Assembly (NCBI RefSeq): GCF_900454895.1
Contig: NZ_UGTA01000001.1
Span: forward strand, 1,550,001 to 1,614,000
Length of the DNA stretch: 64,000 nt
From: Phocoenobacter uteri
GTDB lineage: Bacteria; Pseudomonadota; Gammaproteobacteria; Enterobacterales; Pasteurellaceae
Direction of reading: 5' to 3'
A program made the position numbers and the translations under genes. A model generated the notes under the pieces. The model was not told the DNA's origin and did not search any database. It saw only the letters and a program-made list of their open reading frames with translations. Shown in pieces: positions 53,341-61,843 of this stretch; position 1 is the stretch's first letter; each line of letters opens with the position of its first letter.

Positions 53341-54297
53341 ATGTTTAAGAAAACAGCCTTAAGTCTCGCGATTCTTAGCATCGCAGCCACCACACAAGCG
53401 AGCGTGTTAACCACCGTTAAACCACTTGGCTTTATCGCAAATGCGATCACAGACGGCGTAACAGAAACGGAAGTCTTATTACCAATCAGTGCCTCGCCAC
53501 ACGATTACAGCTTAAAACCCTCTGACGTGCAAAAATTAAACTCAGCCGATCTTGTGGTATGGATTGGCGATGAAATGGAAACTTTTTTAGAAAAAAGTAT
53601 CGAAAAATTGCCCGCTGAAAAAGTGTTAACCTTAGAAGATATCAAGGATATCGAAGAATTTGTTGAGCACTCTAAAAAAGAAGAAGATCACGATGCACAC
53701 GAGCACGAAGCTGAACATCATCAACACGATCAACACGCGGATGAGGCACATGAACATAATCACGAACACGCACATCATCACGATGAAAACTGGCATATTT
53801 GGTTTTCACCAAAAGTAAGCGGTCTTATTGCAGAGCAAATTTACCAAAAATTAGTCACGCAACATCCTGATAAAAAAGCAAAATTAACGGAAAATTTAAT
53901 GCAATTTAAACATCGTTTATCAGAAACAGATAAAGCGATTCATCAACAACTTGCAACCGTAAAAGACAAAGGTTATTACACCTTCCACGATGCCTATGGT
54001 TATTTTGAACAAGCCTACGATCTCAAACCACTTGGCTCATTTACTATTAACCCAAGCATTGCACCTGGGGCAAAAACGTTACGAGAAATACAACAAAATA
54101 TCCGTGAACACAAAGCAACCTGCCTATTCACCGAGCCTCAATTCACACCAAAAGTTGTGGAACGTTTAAGTAAAGGCACAACCGTTTCCATCGGCAAACT
54201 AGACCCTATGGGCGGTAATATCCCCCTAAGTAAAACCGCTTACACGGACTATTTAATGTCATTGGCGAATAGTTTTAGCCAATGTTTGGGTAAATAA
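53341..54297 (+). CDS. znuA: Periplasmic zinc-binding protein ZnuA
   Basis: High-affinity zinc receptor of the ZnuABC importer. 318 residues: signal peptide cut after Ala20 (TTQA), then a cluster A-I lipobox-free binding protein. Zinc ligands are expected at His54 (SPHDYSLKPSD), in HIWFSP (His152) and in YTFHDAYGYF. Between residues 110 and 152 there is a His-rich loop with 16 His among Asp and Glu. znuB and znuC are not adjacent, as in H. influenzae. No clear Zur box was found in the 206 bases upstream. AAGGAAATAAAA precedes the ATG. Confidence 0.95.
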   Translation: MFKKTALSLAILSIAATTQASVLTTVKPLGFIANAITDGVTETEVLLPISASPHDYSLKPSDVQKLNSADLVVWIGDEMETFLEKSIEKLPAEKVLTLEDIKDIEEFVEHSKKEEDHDAHEHEAEHHQHDQHADEAHEHNHEHAHHHDENWHIWFSPKVSGLIAEQIYQKLVTQHPDKKAKLTENLMQFKHRLSETDKAIHQQLATVKDKGYYTFHDAYGYFEQAYDLKPLGSFTINPSIAPGAKTLREIQQNIREHKATCLFTEPQFTPKVVERLSKGTTVSIGKLDPMGGNIPLSKTAYTDYLMSLANSFSQCLGK

Positions 54298-54303
54298 AAA
54301 ATA

Positions 54304-54346
54304 TTGAAAACAGCCCCAAAAAAGTTAATATTTGGGGCTGTTTTAT
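54304..54346. terminator. Bidirectional terminator between znuA and the TonB receptor
   Basis: AAAACAGCCCCAAA (54307-54320) pairs perfectly with TTTGGGGCTGTTTT (54331-54344), between convergent genes. Confidence 0.87.
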
Positions 54347-54355
54347 AAATAATAT

Positions 54356-56492
54356 TTAAAAACTATATTTCACATCTAAATAATAAGAGCGTTCTTCAGC
54401 CGGCATCACGGAATAGATTTTCTCGCCAACATACTCAAAATATTTTTTATTAAATAAGTTGTTAATTCCAGCTGAAACAGAAAGTCCTTTAAGATTTTTA
54501 TAGCTTAGATTTACATCAACGGTTGAATAAGAGCTAATAAAAGCTTCTTCTGGTTTTAATCCTCTGCTTCCCCCTAACTCTTTATCATCGGTAAAATTCG
54601 TGTATTTTCCAGAATAATTATATTTTGCACTCGCAGACCATTGCTCATTAAAATCGTATTTTGCTTTTAAGACTAATTTATGTTTTGGTACTTTTTTTAA
54701 ACCTGCATTTGTCCAATCAATCCACGAGTTCGCCTTAATGAAATCTTTAGCTCGGTTATTATATTCTCTCTTGCCTTTTAGATAAGCATAACTTTGCTCT
54801 AAAGTAAGATTGCCAAATTGTTCCGATAATGAAACTTCAATTCCTTTACGCGTAGTTTTTAAAATATTGATACTTTTACGCCCAAAGCCTAAAATAGGAT
54901 CCATTACATAATTTCTCGTCATTTCATTATCTGTTGATGTATAAAAGGCGGTAATATCTGCTGTGATAAAATCAAACTCATCTCGCCAACCTAGCTCGAA
55001 CATATCATAAATTGTGTCCTCGCCTTTTGTTGGCATAATATCTTGCTTTGAAAAATCATCAGTGATTTGCAAACCATCTGGTGAGGTGAAAGAACGTTCA
55101 TATCGCATATAGACTTTGCCTGTATCACGATAGTTATAAGCTAAACCCAATGAAGTATTAAGATTATTTCGCTGAGAAACTGCACTGCCTTCATTTTTTG
55201 CGGCAACTTTATCAAAGCCCCAAAAAGTTCTATCTAGGCGTATTCCTTGTGAAAAATCAATCTGCTTATAATGTAAATTATTTAAAACATAAAGCCCTAG
55301 TGTTGTTTTATCATATTCAAACGATAATGGTCTAATTACATACGTTTTGTCTTTCCAGCTTAATGTTCTATAATCGTTGTAAGCTAATTTTGCACTTTGT
55401 TTAAATAAATCAACACCAAATAAAATACTACTATCCGCAAAATGAGAATTTTTTCCATAGGAAATATCTAGCTTATGCTTCATACCCAGCGTTTTGTGAT
55501 CCATTACTAAATCATCATAAGTATTAGTAAAAAATCCTTTACTATAAAAAGTATCTACATTGTATTTTACATTCTTAAAATACCCTGTATAAGTAGCATT
55601 AACCGAATGAATATCACGATCCGCATTCATATAACCAGAAACCATTTTCTCAATTTTATGGTTATTGTTATCCAGCCCTACGGTAATTTTTTTGTTTTCA
55701 GGCACATAATTTTTACCTATATTTTTCAAGGTTTCATATTTTAATTGCTTTATAAATTGCCCTTTCTCAAATAGCCCACCATATCGCAAACTTACATTAT
55801 GATTATCGTTAAATTTATAATTTAGCCCTGCGGTAATATAATCAGAATGGCGATAAGTATCCTTAAAATAAAGATCTTTTTCTAATCTCGTATAAGAAAA
55901 TTGTGTTGATAATTTATCATTAAAACGATATCCAAAATGCCCTGAAATATCCCTATTATTCGTACCAATACTCACTTTTATATTTTTCTTAATATTGTGA
56001 ATATTCTTCAAATTTGTCGTAATATTGATTATTCCCCCAGCACTTCCACCACCATATAAAATAGATCCACCACCAGGAATAATCTCAATTTTTTCAATAT
56101 TATCCACAGGTACAACATTATAATTGGTCTGCATTGGATGGTTCACTAAATTCGTAATTGGCGCACCGTCTAACATCACTTGCAAATTATTAGATGCACT
56201 GTCTTCGCCTTGTCCACGAATATCAATATCCCCAAAACCTGTTTTACCCACGTTAATACTCGGAATATCATCTAAAACTTCTTCAATGTTTTGATAACCT
56301 TTTCCCTGAATATCTTTCGCTTCAATAACGATCACATTCTTGGTTGGACTAACCTTATAAACATCGGCGTAACCAGCAGTAACAATCACATTATTTAGTT
56401 GCGTTGTCTCTTTGGCTATGGTAGATGGTAGATGGTAGATGGTAGATGGTAGATGGTAAAACTATACTCAAAATGAGCTTTTTATTCAGCAT
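54356..56492 (-). CDS. Phase-variable TonB-dependent receptor, present copy out of frame (OFF)
   Basis: Outer-membrane receptor, probably for a siderophore or other iron source. From an internal point (56389) the frame encodes 677 residues: a TonB-box-like NNVIVTAGY, a plug (IEEVLDDIPSINVGKTGFGDIDIRGQG..., PGGGSILYGGGSAGGIINI) and a barrel ending in YYLDVKYSF. The true start is the ATG at 56492 behind GGAG; it encodes a signal peptide beginning MLNKKLILSIVLPSTI. Between the two lies the ATGGTAG tract (56418-56458). With five full units plus a partial one, translation from 56492 ends after 33 codons. Four full units would give one 709-residue frame. The substrate is not predictable. A Fur-like box precedes it. 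Confidence 0.85.
56418..56458. repeat. Heptanucleotide tandem repeat (ATGGTAG, 5 copies plus 6 bases)
   Basis: Five perfect units of ATGGTAG (56418-56452) plus ATGGTA (56453-56458). On the coding strand the unit reads CTACCAT and falls inside the signal-peptide codons. A 7-bp unit shifts frame by one base per copy. Confidence 0.95.
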
Positions 56493-56507
56493 TCTTTTCT
56501 CCATTTA

Positions 56508-56526
56508 AAAAATGATAATCATTCTT
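56508..56526. promoter_or_regulatory. Fur box upstream of the TonB receptor
   Basis: The central ATGATAATCATT matches the Fur consensus exactly, and 15 of 19 positions match overall. It is 16-34 bases before the receptor ATG, and about 90 bases before trmN6 on the other side. Confidence 0.65.
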
Positions 56527-56612
56527 ACCATTATATTTTTTCCATAAAAAAATTCAATGCTCATTAAAATACTAATGTAAAATAGTTCTTTTAATCATAG
56601 ACCAATTATAAA

Positions 56613-57353
56613 ATGAAAAAAGCGAATGGATTTCAATTCAAACAATTTGTTATTGCACAAGATCGCTGTGCGATGAAGGTTAATACAGACGGCATTTTAC
56701 TTGGCTGTATTGCTGATGTAGAAGACTGTGAACACATTTTGGATATCGGCACTGGCACAGGCTTGATCACCCTTATGCTGGCGCAACGCAGTACAAAAAC
56801 ACAAGCGAAGATTATCGGTTTAGAAATTGAACCAAATGCATATGCACAATCCATTGAAAACGTCCAAAACTGTGCTTGGCATCCTCGTATTCAAATTGAA
56901 CATCAAGATTTACTCAAATTTAAACCAACACAAAAATTTGATTTAATTGTATCCAATCCGCCTTACTTTGAGCATAGCTTGGCAAGCCGTTCCAACGAGC
57001 GAGATTTAGCCCGTTCGATTACCCAAGAGCATACTCAAAGCCATTTTCAATGGTTACAAAAAGCGTCAGAATTATTGACAGAACAAGGAAAAATCAGTTT
57101 TATTTTACCCGTTGATATGGCACAAAAATTGATGAAACAAGCCCCTGATTGTAACCTTTATTGTTGTGAAACGTGGGAAATTACCACCAAACAAACCAAA
57201 GCCCCAAAACGAATGGTGGTGACTTTTGCTAAACAAAATTTTTGTAAAAAACCACAAAAAAATGACCGCTTCTTCATCACGATTTACGACGAAAATAATC
57301 AATACACTGAACAGTTTAAATTATTAACGAAGGATTTTTATTTGGCATTTTAG
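56613..57353 (+). CDS. trmN6: tRNA1(Val) (adenine(37)-N6)-methyltransferase
   Basis: SAM-dependent N6-adenine methyltransferase of tRNA-Val (YfiC). 246 residues: FKQFVIAQDRCAMKVNTDGILLG at the N-terminus, the SAM motif LDIGTGTGLITLMLAQR (about 44-60) and the catalytic SNPPYFEHS. Divergent from the TonB receptor. A USS core lies near its 3' end (about 57263). Confidence 0.94.
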   Translation: MKKANGFQFKQFVIAQDRCAMKVNTDGILLGCIADVEDCEHILDIGTGTGLITLMLAQRSTKTQAKIIGLEIEPNAYAQSIENVQNCAWHPRIQIEHQDLLKFKPTQKFDLIVSNPPYFEHSLASRSNERDLARSITQEHTQSHFQWLQKASELLTEQGKISFILPVDMAQKLMKQAPDCNLYCCETWEITTKQTKAPKRMVVTFAKQNFCKKPQKNDRFFITIYDENNQYTEQFKLLTKDFYLAF

Positions 57354-57401
57354 ATTTTTGCAAATTCTTAATAAAATATCACCGCTTACCCATATAAAAA
57401 A

Positions 57402-57435
57402 GCACCTCAGAAGCTGTATCCAACTTTTGAGGTGC
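57402..57435 (-). terminator. tmk terminator
   Basis: GCACCTCA (57402-57409) pairs with TGAGGTGC (57428-57435); read leftward the stem is followed by TTTTTTAT. Confidence 0.75.
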
Positions 57436-57466
57436 ATTCCATCATATTTTTACGGCTATTTTTTGT

Positions 57467-58108
57467 TTATAACATTGAATGATTCTCTTGCAACCACGCT
57501 TCAAACTTAGTTTTAATGTCAGCAGACACTTGCTCTAAGGACTGTGCTGCATTGATAACTATTGCCTTAGGGTTATGCTCTGTTAACTGTAAATAACGAG
57601 TGCGAGTGCGATGGAAGAAGTCGATATGCTGTTGTTCAATGCGATCCAACTCACCACGTCCTTTAGCACGCTCTAAACCGATTGTAGGATCAAGGTCAAG
57701 ATAGACCGTTAAAACAGGCTCAAAATCACCAAGAATCGCGGTTTTGATTGATGTAAGTAAATCATCACTTAATCCACGCCCGCCACCTTGATAGGCTTGA
57801 GTGGACATATCGTGACGATCCCCAACAACCCAAATCCCTTTATCCAATGCAGGCTGAATAATGGTTTCCACAAGCTGAGTGCGTGCTGCATAAAGCATTA
57901 ACAATTCGGCTTTATCTGTGGTATGTTCGTCACCAATCCCTTCTTTCCAAAGGTTACGTAAAGCTTCTGCAATCGGTGTGCCACCTGGTTCACGGGTCGT
58001 AATAAATTCAATATTGTGGGCTTGTAAACTTGCCATTACAATTTGCTGAGCATTGGTTTTTCCCGCCCCCTCAAGCCCTTCAATAACAATAAATTTTCCT
58101 TTTATCAT
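57467..58108 (-). CDS. tmk: Thymidylate kinase
   Basis: Phosphorylates dTMP to dTDP. 213 residues; P-loop GLEGAGKTNA (Lys17), the DR(E/Y)-type TTREPGGTPIAEALRNL segment and VVGDRHDMSTQAYQGGGRG. The usual GLDGAGKS is GLEGAGKT here. The start is one base from the mltG stop; order mltG-tmk (with holB normally next) is conserved, but holB is not here. Confidence 0.96.
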   Translation of the reverse strand: MIKGKFIVIEGLEGAGKTNAQQIVMASLQAHNIEFITTREPGGTPIAEALRNLWKEGIGDEHTTDKAELLMLYAARTQLVETIIQPALDKGIWVVGDRHDMSTQAYQGGGRGLSDDLLTSIKTAILGDFEPVLTVYLDLDPTIGLERAKGRGELDRIEQQHIDFFHRTRTRYLQLTEHNPKAIVINAAQSLEQVSADIKTKFEAWLQENHSML

Positions 58109-58109
58109 T

Positions 58110-59120
58110 TTATTTATCCTTTTTTGATCTCAACCATTTTAAATATTCTTGTACGGCTTGGTTATGCTCTTTTAGTGTTTTACTAAATTTATGCCCCCCT
58201 GTACCATCTGCTACAAAGTAGAAATATGGCGTCGTGTCAGGATGTGCTACAGCATTGATTGCTTCCTCACTCGGCATTGCGATAGGAGTTGGCGGTAAAC
58301 CATCAATTCGATAAGTATTATACTCTGTTGTCGTGCGTAAATCTCGCTTGGTAATATTGCCGTGATATTTATCGCCCATCCCATAAATTACCGTTGGATC
58401 TGTTTGTAATCGCATTTTTATTCTTAAACGATTCACAAAAACAGACGCAACTTGTGGACGCTCATCCGCTTTTGCGGTTTCTTTCTCCACAATAGATGCC
58501 AAAATCAGCATTTCATAAGGTGTACTAAGCGGTAGATTTTTATCACGATTTTGCCAAGCTTTATCTAAAATGCGTTTTTGTCTTTTATACAGACGTTTTA
58601 ACAAAGCAAGATCAGTGGAATAAGGAATGTAATTGTAAGTATTTGGTGCGAGCCAACCTTCTAATTTTGGTTGCTCAATGCCTAATAATTTTGCAATTTC
58701 AGGCTCTGATTTATTTTTTAACGTCTGTTTTAAAAATTCAGCCCCTTGCCATTCTTTTTGCCAATCGTTAAAGGTTCTACCAGCTACAAAACGTAGCGAA
58801 AGTTGTGCTTCTTGCGTACCGTTAATGTGAATTAATAAATCTTCTAAGGTAGAAATTTTTTCTAATGAGAATACACCTGCTTTAAAGCGTTTAAACTTTG
58901 GATCAAAACGTAAAATGTAAGGAAGTAACATTGAGGGCTTAGATAATTTTTGCTCCACCAAAATATCCGCTAATCGCTTACTTGATGTGCCTCTTTCAAC
59001 AATCAGAAAAGGAGAACTACTTGCTTGAACAGGCTGTTTAAGCACTTGAAAATATTGATAAATGCTGGCTGATATAATTCCTAGCAAGACAACAACCACA
59101 AAGAGAATTTTTTTAAACAT
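58110..59120 (-). CDS. mltG: Endolytic murein transglycosylase MltG (YceG)
   Basis: Inner-membrane enzyme that cuts nascent glycan strands. 336 residues with one N-terminal membrane helix (about 3-22). The YceG domain contains LEGWLAPNTYNY and ILASIVEKETAKADERPQVASVFVNRL, which holds the catalytic Glu; MRLQTDPTVIYGMG and DGLPPTPIAMPSEEAINAVAHP follow. It precedes tmk. Confidence 0.95.
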   Translation of the reverse strand: MFKKILFVVVVLLGIISASIYQYFQVLKQPVQASSSPFLIVERGTSSKRLADILVEQKLSKPSMLLPYILRFDPKFKRFKAGVFSLEKISTLEDLLIHINGTQEAQLSLRFVAGRTFNDWQKEWQGAEFLKQTLKNKSEPEIAKLLGIEQPKLEGWLAPNTYNYIPYSTDLALLKRLYKRQKRILDKAWQNRDKNLPLSTPYEMLILASIVEKETAKADERPQVASVFVNRLRIKMRLQTDPTVIYGMGDKYHGNITKRDLRTTTEYNTYRIDGLPPTPIAMPSEEAINAVAHPDTTPYFYFVADGTGGHKFSKTLKEHNQAVQEYLKWLRSKKDK

Positions 59121-59206
59121 AATAATATCTTAATAATAAAAAACAGCGGTAACTATACCAAAAAATAGTATAATTTTAAGATTTTTTTGTAAGTTTAGAA
59201 AATAAG

Positions 59207-59282
59207 TGGTGGGGCATGAAGGATTCGAACCTTCGACAAACGGATTAAAAGTCCGCTGCTCTACCAACTGAGCTAATGCCCC
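59207..59282 (-). tRNA. tRNA-Lys(UUU), copy 1
   Basis: 76 bases on the minus strand. Acceptor GGGGCAT/ATGCCCC, D-arm TAGCTCAGTTGGTAGAGCA, anticodon loop CTTTTAA (anticodon TTT), T-arm with GGTTCGAATCC, and encoded CCA. Confidence 0.98.
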
Positions 59283-59310
59283 TAATAGGATAAAACCGAT
59301 AGGATAAAAA

Positions 59311-59386
59311 TGGTGGGGCATGAAGGATTCGAACCTTCGACAAACGGATTAAAAGTCCGCTGCTCTACCAACTGAGCTAATGCCCC
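59311..59386 (-). tRNA. tRNA-Lys(UUU), copy 2
   Basis: Identical over 76 bases to the copy at 59207, including CCA. It is separated from copy 1 by 28 bases. Confidence 0.98.
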
Positions 59387-59406
59387 TAAATAGGGTTTGA
59401 GAGAGA

Positions 59407-59482
59407 TGGTGGGGCATGAAGGATTCGAACCTTCGACAAACGGATTAAAAGTCCGCTGCTCTACCAACTGAGCTAATGCCCC
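59407..59482 (-). tRNA. tRNA-Lys(UUU), copy 3
   Basis: Identical to the other two copies. It is the first of the three to be transcribed, just after the promoter at 59504-59531. Confidence 0.98.
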
Positions 59483-59503
59483 ATCTCTATTCAACGAGGG
59501 CTT

Positions 59504-59531
59504 ATCATACTGATTTTAGAAATCTAATCAA
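59504..59531 (-). promoter_or_regulatory. Promoter of the tRNA-Lys cluster
   Basis: On the minus strand TTGATT (59526-59531) and TATGAT (59504-59509) are 16 bases apart. A GC-rich discriminator (AAGCCCTCG) follows, as in stable-RNA promoters under stringent control. Confidence 0.65.
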
Positions 59532-59592
59532 GCCTTTTTTTCAAAAATTTGCATAAATCTTGATTAAGTGGGTAGTTTACACACAATTTTGC

Positions 59593-59631
59593 AAATTTTG
59601 TGAGAAATATAACCGCTTTCTCACAAAATTT
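59593..59631. repeat. USS within a 15-bp perfect hairpin after yggT
   Basis: AAATTTTGTGAGAAA (59593-59607) and TTTCTCACAAAATTT (59617-59631) are perfect inverted repeats. The loop carries the USS core (AAGCGGTTATA on the minus strand) and the left arm supplies the USS tail TTTGC. It may act as the yggT terminator. Confidence 0.65.
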
Positions 59632-59635
59632 ATCA

Positions 59636-60175
59636 TTATGCTATCGCCCAAATTAAACCAAAAATATTATAAAACGCTTGGTTTAATCCTAATAAAATAA
59701 AAGCTAAAATCATCACTGAAAAATCTAACATCCCCGTTCTTGGTAAGAAACGACGAATTAACCCTAACACAGGTTCTGTAATTTGTGAAATAGTGTAATC
59801 TAAAGGATGATTCCCTTGCGTTACCCAACTCATTAAAGCACGAATTAAGGTTGTAAAGAATAGAATTTGTCCAAAGGTTTTAACTACACTCAATAAACCA
59901 ACGGCAACCGCTGCGGTAATTGGAACCTGCACAAAGAAAAAGAAGAATAAGGCAGTGATGACGATCGCAATTAAAATTGCAGAAATATTGATGTTACCAC
60001 GCACATTTGGAATGACTTTACTGACAGGATTCACCATTGCTTTGGTTAAGCGAATCAACGATTGTGAAATCGGCAAACTTGGGCTTACTCGGCAAAATTC
60101 TAGCCACGCACGCAAAATGAGTACGAAGCTAAAAAAGCTAATAACAATGTGTAATAATTGAATGATAAAATCCAT
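59636..60175 (-). CDS. yggT: YggT family membrane protein
   Basis: A 179-residue integral membrane protein made of two YGGT repeats, each with two hydrophobic helices; FCRVSPSLPISQSLIRLTKAMVNPVSKVIP and ISQITEPVLGLIRRFLPRTGMLDFSVMI are the repeat signatures. Function not settled; members have been linked to osmotic tolerance. It lies five bases after the rraB stop on the same strand. Confidence 0.9.
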   Translation of the reverse strand: MDFIIQLLHIVISFFSFVLILRAWLEFCRVSPSLPISQSLIRLTKAMVNPVSKVIPNVRGNINISAILIAIVITALFFFFFVQVPITAAVAVGLLSVVKTFGQILFFTTLIRALMSWVTQGNHPLDYTISQITEPVLGLIRRFLPRTGMLDFSVMILAFILLGLNQAFYNIFGLIWAIA

Positions 60176-60180
60176 TTTTA

Positions 60181-60582
60181 TTATTCCTCGTCGTCATCAA
60201 AGAATTCAACGTCATCGGCTTCGTCATCAGGTGCGTTCGGATCTTCAAAATAAGTTCCCCAACCTTCGTATTCAGCACCTGCTTTTTCAATTAAAGGTAA
60301 AATTTCTTGCTGTTGTTTTGCGATCAATTCAGGTTTTAACTCAATTTCAGACACTACATCACAACAGAAAATAGTTGAACCGTCTTCTTCTTCAAACTCT
60401 TCCGCATCCGCAATTTCGTAACCCAATTTAAAAATATCGATCACTAATTTTTCTAATTTATCAAAATCACGGTGAGCAATGTGGTGTTCCACGATATAAA
60501 GTGCCTTTGGATCGCTTCCGTCATTAAATAAATTGGTGATAATTTCGTTGGTTTCTAAATCTAATTCTGCTTGATTATACAT
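60181..60582 (-). CDS. rraB: RNase E inhibitor RraB
   Basis: Acidic cytoplasmic protein that binds the RNase E scaffold and slows mRNA decay. 133 residues; IITNLFNDGSDPKALYIVEHH at the N-terminus, then YEGWGTYFEDP and a strongly acidic tail DDEADDVEFFDDDEE. Between engB and yggT, 5 bases from each. Confidence 0.92.
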   Translation of the reverse strand: MYNQAELDLETNEIITNLFNDGSDPKALYIVEHHIAHRDFDKLEKLVIDIFKLGYEIADAEEFEEEDGSTIFCCDVVSEIELKPELIAKQQQEILPLIEKAGAEYEGWGTYFEDPNAPDDEADDVEFFDDDEE

Positions 60583-60586
60583 TTTG

Positions 60587-61234
60587 TTATTCCTCTGTTT
60601 GTACGTCTAAATCTTCTGGTTCAGAAAGCTCACTTTCCGCAAACCAGCTGTTAAGTTTGTCTGCTAATTTATCAATGCCAAAGCGTTTTAATGCGGAGTA
60701 GCATTGCACTTCAATGTCACCCTGAAACGGTAAAATTGCCTCACGCACCATTTTTAACTGTTTGCTACGCTGACTTTGATTTAATTTATCCGCTTTGGTT
60801 AAAAAAAGCAAAATCGGTAAATTTGAGGCCACTGCCCATTCGATCATTTGCTGATCGAGATCTTTTAACGGATGACGAATATCCATTAGGATCACGATCC
60901 CTTTTAGACATTCACGTTTTTGCAGATATTCCCCAAGTGATTTTTGCCATTTGATCTTCATCTGCTCTGGCACTGCCGCATAACCATACCCCGGTAAATC
61001 CACGATTTTACAGTTTGGTTCAACTTCAAATAAGTTGATTAACTGGGTTCGTCCCGGTGTTTTTGAGGTTTTTGCAAGGCTTTTTCGGTTTGTTAGCACG
61101 TTTAATGCCGTTGATTTACCCGCATTTGAACGCCCTGCAAATGCCACTTCGATCCCTGTATCTTCTGGAAGATGATCGATATCCGGTGCACTCGTGATGA
61201 AATGCGTTTTGTGATAATTTAATTTTGTTGTCAT
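60587..61234 (-). CDS. engB: Ribosome biogenesis GTP-binding protein EngB (YihA/YsxC)
   Basis: Essential TrmE-Era-EngA-type GTPase for large subunit assembly. 215 residues with G1 AGRSNAGKSTALN, G2 SKTPGRTQLINLF, G3 DLPGYG and G4 LTKADKL. The DUF805 gene lies 3 bases upstream of its start, so engB-rraB-yggT may be transcribed with it. Confidence 0.96.
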   Translation of the reverse strand: MTTKLNYHKTHFITSAPDIDHLPEDTGIEVAFAGRSNAGKSTALNVLTNRKSLAKTSKTPGRTQLINLFEVEPNCKIVDLPGYGYAAVPEQMKIKWQKSLGEYLQKRECLKGIVILMDIRHPLKDLDQQMIEWAVASNLPILLFLTKADKLNQSQRSKQLKMVREAILPFQGDIEVQCYSALKRFGIDKLADKLNSWFAESELSEPEDLDVQTEE

Positions 61235-61237
61235 AAT

Positions 61238-61654
61238 TTATTTTAACTTAAATGAAAGCCCTTGTTCGCCATATTCATTGGCTTCTGGAAAACTCTTAAA
61301 GCAACCCCATTCTAAGAGTAAAACGGTGCAAATAAACACAGGCATAACCACGCCCAATGCCCACGCCATTTTACCTTCGGTTGCCGATGATGCGACATAA
61401 CATAATATTGGTGTAAGAAGAATAGCCACTTCTTTTGCCGAGCGATTTCGATCGTGTAAACGTTTGATAATAATCGCAAGTAAGCTATAAAAAGAAATCA
61501 AAAGAGGTAAAACCGTCAGTGTGGTTAGAACCTGTGTGCCAATAATGATATTCGCCATTATCAATAAAAAGACAAAATTTAGTCCAAAACCAATCCAAAA
61601 ACCTTGACGATTCAAACGCCCTTCAAATGAAAAAAGTGCTTTATACCAAATCAT
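61238..61654 (-). CDS. DUF805 family membrane protein (third of three)
   Basis: 138 residues. MIWYKALFSFEGRLNRQGFWIGF matches the N-terminal F-GR--R--FW motif. Four hydrophobic segments follow, with IIKRLHDRNRSAKE in place of the usual RRLHD--RSGWW, and NEYGEQGLSF near the end. The frame extends upstream, but AGAGA before the ATG at 61654 and the motif position fix the start. It ends 3 bases before engB. Confidence 0.85.
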   Translation of the reverse strand: MIWYKALFSFEGRLNRQGFWIGFGLNFVFLLIMANIIIGTQVLTTLTVLPLLISFYSLLAIIIKRLHDRNRSAKEVAILLTPILCYVASSATEGKMAWALGVVMPVFICTVLLLEWGCFKSFPEANEYGEQGLSFKLK

Positions 61655-61672
61655 ATAATGTTCTCTTTTATT

Positions 61673-61727
61673 AAAGCGGTCAGATTTTGGGGAAAATTTG
61701 CAAATTCTTACTAAAATCCTACCGCTT
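61673..61727. repeat. Inverted pair of uptake signal sequences upstream of DUF805 gene
   Basis: AAAGCGGTCAGATTTTGGG (from 61673) faces an opposed ACCGCTTA (from 61721), with TTTGCAAATTC between. Confidence 0.65.
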
Positions 61728-61843
61728 ACTATTGTGAATAATTGATAGATTTTCACATTGTACCACTTGCGTTATTGATAATGCTACCGCTGATTTTAAA
61801 ATATAGTATACTATCTTTTATTTGCCAGCCTTAAGGTCATCCT

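Noticed and set aside
56389..56391. GTG at 56389 as the true start of the TonB receptor
   Set aside because: It would give a receptor without signal peptide or TonB-box context, and no ribosome site precedes it; the ATG at 56492 with GGAG and signal peptide explains the region better.
59130..59494. Open frames across the tRNA-Lys cluster containing repeated GALAQLVEQRTFNP segments
   Set aside because: These are translations through the tRNA genes on the same strand, a well-known annotation artefact. The three repeats match the three tRNA copies exactly.
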